Shown in pieces: positions 5,685 through 5,848 of a DNA stretch of 5,848 nucleotides; position 1 is the stretch's first letter, and each line of letters opens with the position of its first letter. The notes under the pieces were generated by a model that was given only the letters and a program-made list of their open reading frames with translations, was not told where the DNA came from and did not search any database. The position numbers were made by a program, and so were the translations under genes. The stretch is from Bacteroidia bacterium (GTDB taxonomy: Bacteria; Bacteroidota; Bacteroidia; Flavobacteriales; Flavobacteriaceae): positions 1 through 5,848 of the forward strand of contig JAHHLF010000373.1 in NCBI GenBank assembly GCA_018679315.1. Reading direction: 5' to 3'.

Positions 5685-5848
5685 GATACAGCCTTCAATT
5701 TTTTCACGGTCTCGTAAGACAATTTAGCTTCAGCATAAGGCTTGGTTACCTTAAAATCCTTTTCCCCTGTAGATGGCATTTCAAACATGGCATCTGTAAA
5801 GACAGCTTCACAAAGTGATCTAAGGCCTCTTGCCCCAAGTTTATACTC
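5681..5848 (-). CDS. clpX: ATP-dependent Clp protease ATP-binding subunit ClpX, C-terminal 55 residues
   Basis: The gene enters from the right edge on the minus strand and stops at TAA (5683-5681). The visible peptide starts EYKLGARGLRSLCE and includes TDAMFEMPS. GARGLRS is the sensor-2 arginine motif of the AAA+ small domain. The sequence that follows matches ClpX C-termini, and is unlike HslU, which has a GARRLHT-type motif here. ClpX is the hexameric AAA+ unfoldase that feeds tagged proteins to ClpP in the cytoplasm. The N-terminal zinc domain, Walker motifs and pore loops lie outside the window. Its end overlaps the decayed tail of the hydrolase gene by a few bases. No terminator is visible for either of these convergent genes. 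Confidence 0.93.
   Translation of the reverse strand, partial: EYKLGARGLRSLCEAVFTDAMFEMPSTGEKDFKVTKPYAEAKLSYETVKKLKAVS

Noticed and set aside
5681..5848. HslU as an alternative identity for the right-edge AAA+ fragment
   Set aside because: The sensor-2 motif reads GARGLRS, followed by a ClpX-type DAMFEMPS segment, rather than the GARRLHT-type motif of HslU.

Overview
The window looks like chromosomal DNA from a member of the Bacteroidota, most likely a marine-type Flavobacteriaceae. The base composition is moderately AT-rich and there are no strong Shine-Dalgarno sequences. The one readable promoter fits the Bacteroidota pattern (TTTG, then TAnnTTTG), and every recognisable protein is of a type that is common in flavobacteria. 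It reads as an ordinary core or housekeeping neighbourhood. I see no transposase, integrase, phage gene, CRISPR array, tRNA or rRNA.

Layout, left to right. (1) The 3' part of a large AsmA-family envelope protein, plus strand, cut by the left edge (1-2504), with a repeated, charged C-terminal tail. (2) A DUF2797 protein on the minus strand (2494-3288), tail-to-tail with asmA-like and overlapping it by 11 bp. It has a four-cysteine zinc-ribbon-like knuckle followed by a segment that resembles a GIY-YIG/T5orf172 fold. (3) A 77-bp divergent spacer (3289-3365) with a perfect 7-bp-arm inverted repeat overlapping the likely -33 element of the next gene. (4) A bacterial GH3-family acyl-adenylating enzyme, plus strand (3366-4880). 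(5) A 258-bp non-coding gap (4881-5138). (6) A small alpha/beta-hydrolase-like protein, plus strand (5139-5609), with a cysteine at the nucleophile position and a stop codon that appears to remove the last 24 or so residues of the family fold. (7) The C-terminal 55 codons of clpX, minus strand, running off the right edge (5681-5848).

How the genes relate: the strands alternate (+, -, +, +, -), so there is no long operon. The tight units are the divergent DUF2797/GH3 pair and two convergent overlapping gene ends (AsmA/DUF2797, and the decayed hydrolase tail/clpX). No pathway linking the genes can be read from the window. AsmA-like proteins act in the cell envelope, ClpX in cytoplasmic proteolysis, GH3 in an unassigned ATP-dependent acyl activation, and the other two have no established role. 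I did not find a clear undescribed system. The points most worth a second look are the possible nuclease-like fold in DUF2797, the hydrolase's broken C-terminus and Cys nucleophile, and the operator-like palindrome.
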